Below, piece by piece: positions 56,903 through 64,000 of a DNA stretch of 64,000 bases (position 1 is its first letter; every line of letters begins with the position of its first letter). The notes under the pieces were generated by a model that made no database searches, was not told where the DNA came from, and saw only the letters and a list, made by a program, of their open reading frames with translations. The position numbers and the translations under genes were made by a program. This DNA comes from Micromonospora sp. DSM 45708. Lineage in GTDB: Bacteria > Actinomycetota > Actinomycetes > Mycobacteriales > Micromonosporaceae. The stretch spans positions 6,944,001-7,008,000 of the forward strand of contig NZ_CP154796.1 of NCBI RefSeq assembly GCF_039566955.1. Direction: 5' to 3'.

Positions 56903-57436
56903 GTGGGGCCACACATCTTCGTGGACGAGACCAAGGAACGCGGCCTGATACTCGCGGCAGCCGTCCTCGATCGGCACCGGGTGACTGCGGCCCGTCAGGT
57001 CGTATCCGGGCTCACGCTGCGCGGTCAACGCAGCATCCACTTCTGCAAGGAGCGACCTGAACGGCGGCGGGAGATCCTCGTGGCGTTCCGCAAGCTCGGC
57101 GCGGCAGTCGTGCTCTACGACGCATCGAGTCACCGCGACCATCGTGCCGCCCGGGAAGCGTGCCTCCGGGCGTTGATCGCCGACGCCGCCAAGGCCGGTG
57201 CCGAGCGTCTGGTGTTGGAGTTGGACGACTCCCGGCGGGTGGCCGACGTGCGCACGCTCAACCATGAGCTACGGCTGGCCGGGGTGGCCGAACAGTTGCG
57301 GTACGACCACTTGCGGGCCCATGAGGACCACCTGCTCGCGCTCCCCGACGCGATTGCCTGGTCGTGGGCCAGAGGCGGCGAGTGGAAGGCGATGGTGCGC
57401 CCGATGGTGGACGAGGTGCGACCGGTGGACGGCTGA
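56903..57436 (+). CDS. DUF3800-like putative nuclease
   Basis: A 177-residue protein from GTG 56903. It starts with a short strand and acidic residues (PHIFVDETKERGLILAAAVL), then VSGLTLRGQRSIHFCKERPE, GAAVVLYDASSHRDHRAARE, RLVLELDDSRRVADVRTLNH and YDHLRAHEDHLLALPDAIAW. The Asp-Glu-Thr opening, a central LELDD motif and a C-terminal HEDHLLALPDAIAW are the layout of DUF3800, an RNase-H-like family of predicted nucleases. I assign this only by pattern. It forms a two-gene unit with the RHH-RAMA gene. Confidence 0.55.
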   Translation: MGPHIFVDETKERGLILAAAVLDRHRVTAARQVVSGLTLRGQRSIHFCKERPERRREILVAFRKLGAAVVLYDASSHRDHRAAREACLRALIADAAKAGAERLVLELDDSRRVADVRTLNHELRLAGVAEQLRYDHLRAHEDHLLALPDAIAWSWARGGEWKAMVRPMVDEVRPVDG

Positions 57437-57744
57437 AACGCGAGACCCGGCCCACCCACCGTCCGGAAGGCTGCCGGGTCCACTTCCAGAAGCTACTGCT
57501 CCTGGCGACTGCGATACTACCCGCTTCGACGGGCCTGGTTCCACCTTCCGACATCGGTGCGCTCGCCCGACCTCGCGGCCGGACGGGCGCACCGCCCCCG
57601 TCGGATGTCGTCACCGACAACCCGTGACGAGTCTGTACGGCGTCGCTGTCGATCCTCTATCAGATCGCTATCGCCTCCACGCGTCGTACGGTTACCACCG
57701 GGTTACGCTGCTCTAAGTGCACAAAGGGCGTACGGGGGCGGCGC
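57437..57744 (+). other. Intergenic region before the AfsR-type regulator (308 bp)
   Basis: No gene is supported. It holds a perfect inverted repeat, TCGTCAC/GTGACGA (57608-57614 and 57624-57630), and a second pair of related arms around CCGACATCGG (57547) and CGGATGTCG (57602). These may be operator sites for the regulator gene that follows. I looked for a tRNA here and found no cloverleaf. Confidence 0.4.
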
Positions 57745-60726
57745 ATGCGGTTCGGGATCCTGGGACCTCTGCGGGTAGGCGGCGGCGAAGCCACCGTCAC
57801 CGCAGGTCGGGACCGGACCGTGCTCGCCCTCCTGCTGCTGCGCGCCGGCCGTGTGGTGCCGTTCGACGAGCTGATCGACGCCGTCTGGGAGGAGCGTCCC
57901 CCGGCCACCGCCCGGGCCCAGCTCCAGATCTGCGTGTCGCGACTACGACAGCGCCTCGCGGTGCTGGGGCTGCCGCCGGACGTCATCGTCACCGATCCGT
58001 CCGGCTACGGCGTCCGCACCGCACCGGACGACCTCGACGCCGACATCTTCGGCCGGACTGTCGACGCCGCGCGGGCCGCGGTCGCCGCCGGGCAGTCCGA
58101 GGAGGCGCGACGTCACTACCGGGCCGCGTTGGCCCTCTGGCGGGGTCCGGCACTCAGCGGCATCCCCAGCCGGAGCGTACGCCGGCGGGCGCAGGCCCTC
58201 GACGAGCAGCGGCTGGCCGCGTTGGAGGAGCGCGTCGAGATCGAGCTGCGACTGCGACCGGCGACCGACCTCGTCGACGAGCTGGCCGAGAGCGTCGAGC
58301 GGAACCCGCTGCGGGAGCGGCTGCGCGGCCAGCTCATGCGCGCCCTCGCCGCGGTGGGCCGGCAGGCCGACGCGCTCGCCGTCTACCGCGAGGGCCGCCG
58401 CCTGTACGCCGAGGAGCTGGGCATCGAGCCCGGTCCGGAGTTGCAGGACCTGCACCAGCGGGTGCTCGCCGGCGACCTGGCCCTGGGTGTCGCGGAGCAC
58501 CGGTCCACGGTGCCGGTCCGTTCGCTGCCGCGGGCGATCAGTGACTTCACCGGCCGTCAGCAGACCGTGGTCCGGCTGGTGAAGGAGATCGGGGAGGACC
58601 GGGTCCGGGTCCAGCTCATCGATGGCATGGCCGGCAGCGGCAAGACCACGCTGGCGGTGCACCTGGCTGCCGCCCTCGGTGACCGCTACCCGGACGCGCA
58701 TCTCTTCGTCGACCTGCACGGGCACAGCGAGCGCATGCCGCTGACCCCCGCGGCGGCGGTGGCGGTCCTGCTGCGCCAGCTCGGGGTGCCGCCGGAACGG
58801 ATGCCGCTGGACCTGGCGGACCGGTTGACGCTGTGGCGTACCGAGCTGGCCGGCCGCCGCGCGCTCGTGGTGCTCGACAACGCGGCCGACAGCGCGCAGG
58901 TCACGCCGCTGTTGCCGAACGGCCCGGACTGCCTCGTCCTCATCACGAGCCGCCGCCGGCTGGTCGGGTTGGACGAGGGACGCCCGTCGTCCCTGCCCGT
59001 GCTCGACCCGGAGGAGGCGGTGGAGCTGCTCGGCCGGATCGGCGGCCGGGACCGGGTCGCCGCCGAACCGGAGGCGGCTGCCGAGGTGGCGCGGCGCTGC
59101 GGGCACCTGCCGCTGGCCCTGCGGCTGGCGGCGGCCCGGCTGGCGCACCGGCCCCGCTGGCGGGTCGCGGACCTGGCCGAACGGCTCGCCACCAGCCCGG
59201 ACCCGCTGGCCGAGCTGGCCGCCGGGGAGCGTTCCGTCGGGCAGGCGTTCGCGCTCTCGTACGCCCAGGTGTCGCCCTCGGCGCAGCGGATGCTGCGGCT
59301 GCTCGGTCTGCCGCCGGGGGGCGGTTTCGACAACCGGGTGGCCGCCGCGCTGGCCGACGCACCCCTGGCCGAGGCGCAGGACCTGCTCGACGAGCTGGTG
59401 GACGCGCACCTGGTGGAGGAGGCCGAGCCGGGCCGCTACCGGCTGCACGACCTGATCCGCGAGTACGCCCGGACGCTGATCGCCGAGCCGGACCGGGCCG
59501 CGGAGCGCCGGACGGCCCTGGAACGGCTGCTGGACCATCACCTCGACGTGGCCACGGCCATCGCCCGGACGATCGAGTCGGCGGGCAGCCTGCGGTCCCT
59601 GCCCGCCAACCCACCGCGCCGGCCCGATCTGGTCGCCGCCACGCTCCCGCAGGGCCGGGCCTGGTTCGACGAGCACACGGCGCTGTTGACCGCGCTGGTC
59701 CAGCTCGCCGAGGCGGAGGGTTTCCTGCGGCACTGCTGGCAGCTCACCCGGGCCTGCTGGCGAGCCAACTTCGACAGTGGACACCTGGACGACCTGTTGG
59801 AGACGCACCGCGTCGGCCTGCGCGCGGCCGAGGCGCTCGGTGACGAGGCGGCGGTGGGCACGATCTACAACTACCTCTCCTCGGTCTACTACCGGCAGGC
59901 CCGGTTTCCCGAGGCCATCCGGTTGATGCGGCAGGCCCTCGACATCCGTCGCCGGCTCGGGCTCCGCGACGAGATGCGGACGTCGTTGTGGAACCTCGGC
60001 GTGTCCTACTCGGCGAACGGGGATCACCAGCAGGGGATGGAGTGCCTCGACTCCGCGATGCGGATGATCCGCGGCGCCGACCACACGGCGGAGCTGGCCA
60101 ACCTGATCAACAACGTGGCCTACGCGCTGCTGTCGGCCGGCCGCCACGCGGAGGCGCTGCGCCTCAGCCGGTCCCACCTGGTGCTGGCGCGGCAGAACGG
60201 GGATTTCCGGCAGTTGGCGAACGCGGTCGCGCACACCGGCATGATCCGGCACCGGATGGGCGACCTGGAGCCGGCGCAACGGCTGCTGCGGGTCGCCCTG
60301 CGCCTCAAGAAGAAGTACGTCGGCAGGTACGGCGAGGCGGAGGTGCTCAACGAGATGGGCGCCCTCCAGCGGCGGGTCGGTCGGCCCGAGCGGGCGGCCG
60401 ACCTGCACCGGGAGGCGCTGGTGGTGGTGACCGATTCCGGCGACCGGATCGGTCAGGGCGCCTCGCGCAACCTGCTCGCCCAGGCGCTGCTCGACCAGGG
60501 TGACGTGGCCAGCGCGCTCGACCTGCACCGCCGGGTGCTCGCCGACGCCACCCGGCTCGGCGCCCGCTACGAGCAGGCCCGTGCGCTGGACGGCATGGCC
60601 CGGTGCCTGCGCGACACGGACGCCGAGCAGGCCCGCCGGTACGCCGGCCGGGCGCTGGTGTTGTTCCGTCAGATCGAGTCCCCGGACCAGCGGGCGACCG
60701 AGGAACTGTTGGCCGAGCTGGGTTGA
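57745..60726 (+). CDS. AfsR/SARP-type regulator with NB-ARC and TPR domains
   Basis: A 993-residue STAND-class transcription factor. Residues 1-95 form an OmpR-type winged helix ([20 protein letters not shown]). Residues ~97-245 form the BTAD domain ([40 protein letters not shown]). The NB-ARC ATPase follows, with Walker [21 protein letters not shown] at ~293-312 and Walker [12 protein letters not shown]. Its winged-helix end is at ~540-600 ([15 protein letters not shown]). TPR repeats extend from ~690 to the end ([40 protein letters not shown]). Regulators of this type control antibiotic and developmental genes; no target is identifiable here. Confidence 0.93.
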   Translation: MRFGILGPLRVGGGEATVTAGRDRTVLALLLLRAGRVVPFDELIDAVWEERPPATARAQLQICVSRLRQRLAVLGLPPDVIVTDPSGYGVRTAPDDLDADIFGRTVDAARAAVAAGQSEEARRHYRAALALWRGPALSGIPSRSVRRRAQALDEQRLAALEERVEIELRLRPATDLVDELAESVERNPLRERLRGQLMRALAAVGRQADALAVYREGRRLYAEELGIEPGPELQDLHQRVLAGDLALGVAEHRSTVPVRSLPRAISDFTGRQQTVVRLVKEIGEDRVRVQLIDGMAGSGKTTLAVHLAAALGDRYPDAHLFVDLHGHSERMPLTPAAAVAVLLRQLGVPPERMPLDLADRLTLWRTELAGRRALVVLDNAADSAQVTPLLPNGPDCLVLITSRRRLVGLDEGRPSSLPVLDPEEAVELLGRIGGRDRVAAEPEAAAEVARRCGHLPLALRLAAARLAHRPRWRVADLAERLATSPDPLAELAAGERSVGQAFALSYAQVSPSAQRMLRLLGLPPGGGFDNRVAAALADAPLAEAQDLLDELVDAHLVEEAEPGRYRLHDLIREYARTLIAEPDRAAERRTALERLLDHHLDVATAIARTIESAGSLRSLPANPPRRPDLVAATLPQGRAWFDEHTALLTALVQLAEAEGFLRHCWQLTRACWRANFDSGHLDDLLETHRVGLRAAEALGDEAAVGTIYNYLSSVYYRQARFPEAIRLMRQALDIRRRLGLRDEMRTSLWNLGVSYSANGDHQQGMECLDSAMRMIRGADHTAELANLINNVAYALLSAGRHAEALRLSRSHLVLARQNGDFRQLANAVAHTGMIRHRMGDLEPAQRLLRVALRLKKKYVGRYGEAEVLNEMGALQRRVGRPERAADLHREALVVVTDSGDRIGQGASRNLLAQALLDQGDVASALDLHRRVLADATRLGARYEQARALDGMARCLRDTDAEQARRYAGRALVLFRQIESPDQRATEELLAELG

Positions 60727-60779
60727 GGCCCGCGCCGCTTTCCCTGCGTACCGGCGGGCGGCGCGGCAGGATGGTACGC

Positions 60780-62180
60780 GTGACGACTCCAGAGGCGACC
60801 GGTTACCGGATCGAACGTGACTCGATGGGCGAGGTGGAGGTGCCCGCCGAGGCGCTGTGGCGGGCGCAGACCCAGCGCGCGGTGCAGAACTTCCCGATCT
60901 CGGGTCGCGGGCTCGAACCGGCCCAGATCAAGGCGCTGGCCCAGATCAAGGGTGCGGCTGCCCAGGTCAACGGCGAGTTGGGCGTGATCGACGCGGACGT
61001 GGCCGAGGCGATCGCCACGGCCGCCGCGCACGTCGCCGCCGGGGGCTACGACGACCAGTTCCCGGTGGACGTGTTCCAGACCGGCTCCGGCACGTCGTCC
61101 AACATGAACACCAACGAGGTGATCGCGTCGCTGGCGAGCCGCGAGTTGGGCCGTGACGTGCACCCGAACGACCACGTGAACGCATCGCAGTCCAGCAACG
61201 ACGTGTTCCCGACCTCGATCCACCTGGCCGCCACCCAGTTCGTGGTGGAGGATCTGCTCCCGTCCTTGACGCAGCTCGCCATGGCGTTGGAGGCGAAGGC
61301 GGCCGAGTTCTCCACCGTGGTCAAGGCGGGCCGGACGCACCTGATGGACGCCACCCCGGTCACGCTCGGGCAGGAGTTCGGCGGCTACGCCGCGCAGGTC
61401 CGCTACGGCGTCGAGCGGTTGGAGGCGGCGCTGCCCCGGCTGGCCGAGTTGCCGCTGGGCGGCACCGCGGTGGGCACCGGCATCAACACCCCGCTCGGTT
61501 TCGCGGGCAAGGTGATCGGGCGGCTGCGGGACTCGACCGGCCTGCCGCTGTCCGAGGCACGCAACCACTTCGAGGCGCAGGGTGCGCGGGACGCGCTGGT
61601 GGAGACGTCCGGGCAGCTCCGCACCGTCGCGGTCGGCCTCTACAAGATCGCCAACGACGTACGCTGGATGGGTTCCGGCCCTCGCGCGGGCCTGCGCGAG
61701 CTGCGCATTCCCGACCTCCAGCCCGGCTCGTCGATCATGCCGGGCAAGGTCAACCCGGTGGTGGCCGAGGCGATGCGCCAGGTCTGCGCGCAGGTGATCG
61801 GCAACGACGCGGCGGTGGCCTTCGCCGGCTCGCAGGGCGACTTCGAGCTGAACGTGATGCTTCCGGTCATGGGCCGCAACCTGCTGGAGTCGATCAAGCT
61901 GATCGCCGCCTCCAGCCGGCTCTTCGCCGAGCGCCTGGTGGCCGGCCTGGTCGCCGACGCCGAGGTCTGCCTGGCGTACGCGGAGGGCTCGCCGTCGATC
62001 GTCACCCCGCTCAACCGCCATCTCGGGTACGACGAGGCCGCCTCGATCGCGAAGGAGGCGCTGGCCAAGCAGGTCTCCATCCGCGAGGTGGTGATCTCGC
62101 GCGGGCACGTCGAGTCGGGCACGCTCACCGAGACCCAGTTGGACGAGGCGCTGGACCTGCTCCGGATGACGCACCCCTGA
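60780..62180 (+). CDS. fumC: Fumarate hydratase, class II
   Basis: A 466-residue oxygen-stable fumarase of the aspartase/fumarase superfamily. [58 protein letters not shown] and the signature [12 protein letters not shown] are clear. GTG 60780, with AGGA upstream, is preferred over an ATG at 60771 that lies in that ribosome binding site. Together with the class I enzyme the genome carries two unrelated fumarases within 7.5 kb. Confidence 0.96.
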   Translation: MTTPEATGYRIERDSMGEVEVPAEALWRAQTQRAVQNFPISGRGLEPAQIKALAQIKGAAAQVNGELGVIDADVAEAIATAAAHVAAGGYDDQFPVDVFQTGSGTSSNMNTNEVIASLASRELGRDVHPNDHVNASQSSNDVFPTSIHLAATQFVVEDLLPSLTQLAMALEAKAAEFSTVVKAGRTHLMDATPVTLGQEFGGYAAQVRYGVERLEAALPRLAELPLGGTAVGTGINTPLGFAGKVIGRLRDSTGLPLSEARNHFEAQGARDALVETSGQLRTVAVGLYKIANDVRWMGSGPRAGLRELRIPDLQPGSSIMPGKVNPVVAEAMRQVCAQVIGNDAAVAFAGSQGDFELNVMLPVMGRNLLESIKLIAASSRLFAERLVAGLVADAEVCLAYAEGSPSIVTPLNRHLGYDEAASIAKEALAKQVSIREVVISRGHVESGTLTETQLDEALDLLRMTHP

Positions 62181-62182
62181 GG

Positions 62183-62300
62183 TCAGGGCAGGGCCCGTCG
62201 TCGCGCCCAGCCGAGGAGGCGGGCGAGCAGGGCGGCCGGGTCGAGCCGTTCGACCGGGTGCAGCCGGTGCAGGTCGGCGGTCGCGCCGCCGGGCCGGTAA
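62183..62300 (-). pseudogene. Possible remnant of a gene on the minus strand
   Basis: Read on the minus strand, the stretch YRPGGATADLHRLHPVERL, PAALLARLLGWARRRALP to a TGA at 62185 has the codon bias and amino-acid mix of a real gene C-terminus, but there is no acceptable start upstream before the next gene. I cannot name the family. It may be the truncated end of a lost gene or a short unrecognised gene. Confidence 0.3.
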
Positions 62301-62388
62301 TCACCTCGACCGCCACCCGGCTGGCCGGATGCGACGTGGCGTGTCTTCCGGTCATGCGGTGGTCACGTGTTCATGGCAGGGTGCAGGC

Positions 62389-63030
62389 ATGACCAGCTAC
62401 GGGGGACGACACGTCCCGAGAGACAGGTGGGTGCCGGTCGAGCGGCGATGGCTCGGTCTGGACCGGCGTACTCTGCTCCCCGCTCTGGTCGTGCTGGTCA
62501 TTGCCATCGTGCTGCGGACGGTCCTACCGGCGATCGACCAGGCCGTCCCGGTCGATAACGTGATCAAGGCCGGTGAGCGGATCAACCTTGACGGTGGGCT
62601 CACCGTCGCGGCGCCGGCCGGGTGGGAGTTGACCGACGGCATTCTGGTCGGCGCGAACAGGGTGGAGCCCGGGGCCGGCTCACCATCTGCGGCATTCACG
62701 CAGGGCGGCGTCAACGTCCAGATTCGGGTGGCGCCCTTCGCCGGCGGCCCGGACGCCCTGCTGGATCAGGTCAGCCGCAATGACGCCGAGTCCGACCGTC
62801 CCGAGTTCACCGTCACCGGCACGCGGGCCACGTTGAGCGCCGCCGGCGGCCTGACCGGCGTCGCCGAGAACTACACCACCGCCTCCGATGACGGCATCCT
62901 GGCCGCCTACACCGTTCCGGACGGCCGTGGCGTCGTCATCGAGGTCGTCGGGACCCGCAGCCAGCTCGCCGCCAATGCCGCGCCGATCAACGCCATGCTG
63001 CGCAGCGTCGACTTCCAGGAGCAGTCGTGA
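62389..63030 (+). CDS. Membrane-anchored hypothetical protein, 213 aa
   Basis: ATG 62389 opens a protein with one transmembrane segment (TLLPALVVLVIAIVLRTVLP, residues ~29-48) after a cytosolic Arg-rich stretch. The exported part (INLDGGLTVAAPAGWELTDG, VNVQIRVAPFAGGPDALLDQ, LTGVAENYTTASDDGILAAY) looks like a mixed alpha/beta domain of the kind seen in actinobacterial DUF4245-like proteins. No enzyme motif. Its stop overlaps the next gene by 4 nt (GTGA), so they are coupled. Confidence 0.75.
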   Translation: MTSYGGRHVPRDRWVPVERRWLGLDRRTLLPALVVLVIAIVLRTVLPAIDQAVPVDNVIKAGERINLDGGLTVAAPAGWELTDGILVGANRVEPGAGSPSAAFTQGGVNVQIRVAPFAGGPDALLDQVSRNDAESDRPEFTVTGTRATLSAAGGLTGVAENYTTASDDGILAAYTVPDGRGVVIEVVGTRSQLAANAAPINAMLRSVDFQEQS

Positions 63031-64000
63031 CCACTTCTGACGCGGCGCAGAACGACCGCGCCACCGCTCTACGGGCATCCGGCTGGGGCGAACCGTTCCG
63101 CCTGGTGCAGGTTCGCAACCTGTGTTTCTGGGTCTTCGCGCTGGGCGTCGTCAGCGGCGCTTACACGCTGATCCACTACTTCGGGTCCGGCCTTGCCGCG
63201 TACGGTGTGGGGCTGGGTGTCGGGGTCATCGCCTTCGCCCTCTACGTCATTCCGTGGCTCATTCTGCTGGCCTATCACAACCGATACACCCGGTTGCCCG
63301 GCAAGCTACTGCTGACCGCGTTCGTCTGGGGGGCGCTCGGCGCCGCGTTCTGGATCGCGCTGGCCGCCAACGGTGCGATCCTTTCGCTGTACGGCAAGCT
63401 CTTCGGTCAGGCCTGGGTCAGCGACTGGGGTGCCGGGCTGACTGCGCCGTTCACCGAGGAGACCAGTAAGGCCCTCGCGCTCGTCCTTCTCATCGGCCTC
63501 GCCCCGCGGTTGGTGCGCAGCCCGTTCGACGGTCTGATCATCGGCGCGTACGCCGGCCTCGGCTTTCAGATCATCGAAGATGTCCTCTACGCATACAACG
63601 CCGCCGTCGCCGCGTTCGGCGTCGACCAGGTCGGCGTCGCCTGGCGGATCGTGCTGGTGCGGAGCCTCTCCGGGCTGTTCGCGCATGTCCTGTTCAGTGC
63701 GGTTTTCTGCTCCGGCCTGATGTGGCTTCTCGGCCGCGGACAGCGCCCGCATCGCCTCCGCGGCGCACTGCTGATGATCGGCGCGATGATCGCCCACGGC
63801 CTCTGGGACAACATGGGCGCGCTGGGCTACAAGCTGTCCGACGGTTTCGGCGTTCCACTGCTGTTGTTCGTCGTCCTGCCGGTCGTTGACCTGCTTCTGC
63901 TCTGGCTGGCGTTCCGCCTGGCCGTGCCACAGGAACAGGCCTGGCTCCGTGCCATTCTGGCACCCGAAACCGCATCCGGACTGCTCACCGAAGATGAAGT
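63027..64000 (+). CDS. PrsW-family membrane protease, partial (runs off the window)
   Basis: The frame from GTG 63027 stays open to the window end, so the C-terminus is missing. About eight transmembrane helices are visible. The family's putative metal-binding motifs are present: Glu-Glu-x-x-Lys in APFTEETSKALALVLL (~141-156), Phe-x-x-x-Glu in LGFQIIEDVLYAYN, and His in FAHVLFSA and AHGLWDN. PrsW-type enzymes cut anti-sigma factors or act as CAAX-like proteases. It is coupled to the upstream single-span protein, a possible substrate or partner. Confidence 0.85.
   Translation, partial: MTTSDAAQNDRATALRASGWGEPFRLVQVRNLCFWVFALGVVSGAYTLIHYFGSGLAAYGVGLGVGVIAFALYVIPWLILLAYHNRYTRLPGKLLLTAFVWGALGAAFWIALAANGAILSLYGKLFGQAWVSDWGAGLTAPFTEETSKALALVLLIGLAPRLVRSPFDGLIIGAYAGLGFQIIEDVLYAYNAAVAAFGVDQVGVAWRIVLVRSLSGLFAHVLFSAVFCSGLMWLLGRGQRPHRLRGALLMIGAMIAHGLWDNMGALGYKLSDGFGVPLLLFVVLPVVDLLLLWLAFRLAVPQEQAWLRAILAPETASGLLTEDE

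Noticed and set aside
56493..57436. Classical toxin-antitoxin pair (RelBE, VapBC or MazEF)
   Set aside because: Neither protein shows PIN, RelE or MazF motifs; the second gene's layout is closer to DUF3800 and the first has an extra C-terminal RAMA-like domain.
57437..57744. Possible tRNA or small RNA gene in the gap before the AfsR-type gene
   Set aside because: No acceptor stem, T-loop or anticodon arm could be matched on either strand.
57943..60528. 861-codon open frame antisense to the AfsR-type regulator
   Set aside because: The plus-strand frame has ordered wHTH, BTAD, NB-ARC and TPR domains; the antisense product has none.

Overview
The window is very GC-rich, with GC-ending codons, many GTG starts, ATGA/GTGA start-stop overlaps and strong GC hairpins. 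Gene content (Lsr2, CarD, DisA, DUF2520-panC-panD-nadB-nadC-coaX-lysS-lsr2-clpC, SARP/AfsR regulators, a DUF397 protein, a type III PKS cluster like that described in Actinoplanes) points to a filamentous actinomycete of the Micromonosporaceae, most likely Micromonospora or a close relative. This rests on gene content and order only. I recognised no tRNA, rRNA, insertion sequence, prophage or CRISPR array.

Layout. 1-1551: end of a sugar ABC permease, two small unknown genes and a 57-bp tandem repeat. 1570-5235: glycine-betaine-type osmolyte ABC importer; its substrate-binding protein is circularly permuted. 5365-9762: a long disordered membrane protein, then a MidA/NDUFAF7-type methyltransferase coupled by an ATGA overlap to a stand-alone NuoD paralogue. 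9817-11094: secreted beta-propeller phytase. 11241-20985: cofactor block (DUF2520, panC, panD, septum-formation-type lipoprotein, nadB, nadC, coaX, methyltransferase, lysS, lsr2). 21474-30816: clpC, mutY, ACT protein, def, disA, radA and two surface proteins. 30959-34904: prenyltransferase, methyltransferase, acyl-CoA-dehydrogenase-like flavoprotein and type III PKS, resembling the agq alkyl-hydroquinone cluster. 36561-38398: carD, ispD, ispF. 38436-41544: secreted protein, a SARP-CGNR fusion regulator and a TPR membrane protein. 41616-53153: alcohol dehydrogenase and a dispersed tyrosine/homogentisate degradation set (hmgA, unknown gene, fahA, aminotransferase, hppD, Lrp-type regulator) mixed with small surface proteins. 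54734-62180: class I fumarase, an RHH-RAMA/nuclease-like pair in an AT-richer island, an AfsR-type STAND regulator and class II fumarase. 62389-end: exported protein overlapping a PrsW-like membrane protease that runs off the window.

How genes work together. Pantothenate and NAD synthesis genes sit side by side (panC, panD, coaX for CoA; nadB, nadC for NAD). HppD, HmgA and FahA, with the aminotransferase, outline tyrosine to fumarate plus acetoacetate, and two fumarases lie nearby; no maleylacetoacetate isomerase is recognisable, and the unknown gene fused by GTGA overlap to fahA is a candidate.

The least expected structure is in repeats and domain order: 59-62 bp repeats sit exactly at GTGA stop/start junctions at three loci (five copies); a 56-57 bp palindrome occurs three times, once translated in frame inside the methyltransferase gene; the betaine-binding protein is circularly permuted; and the NuoD paralogue keeps the arginine that NDUFAF7 methylates in mitochondrial complex I but has lost the quinone-binding tyrosine.
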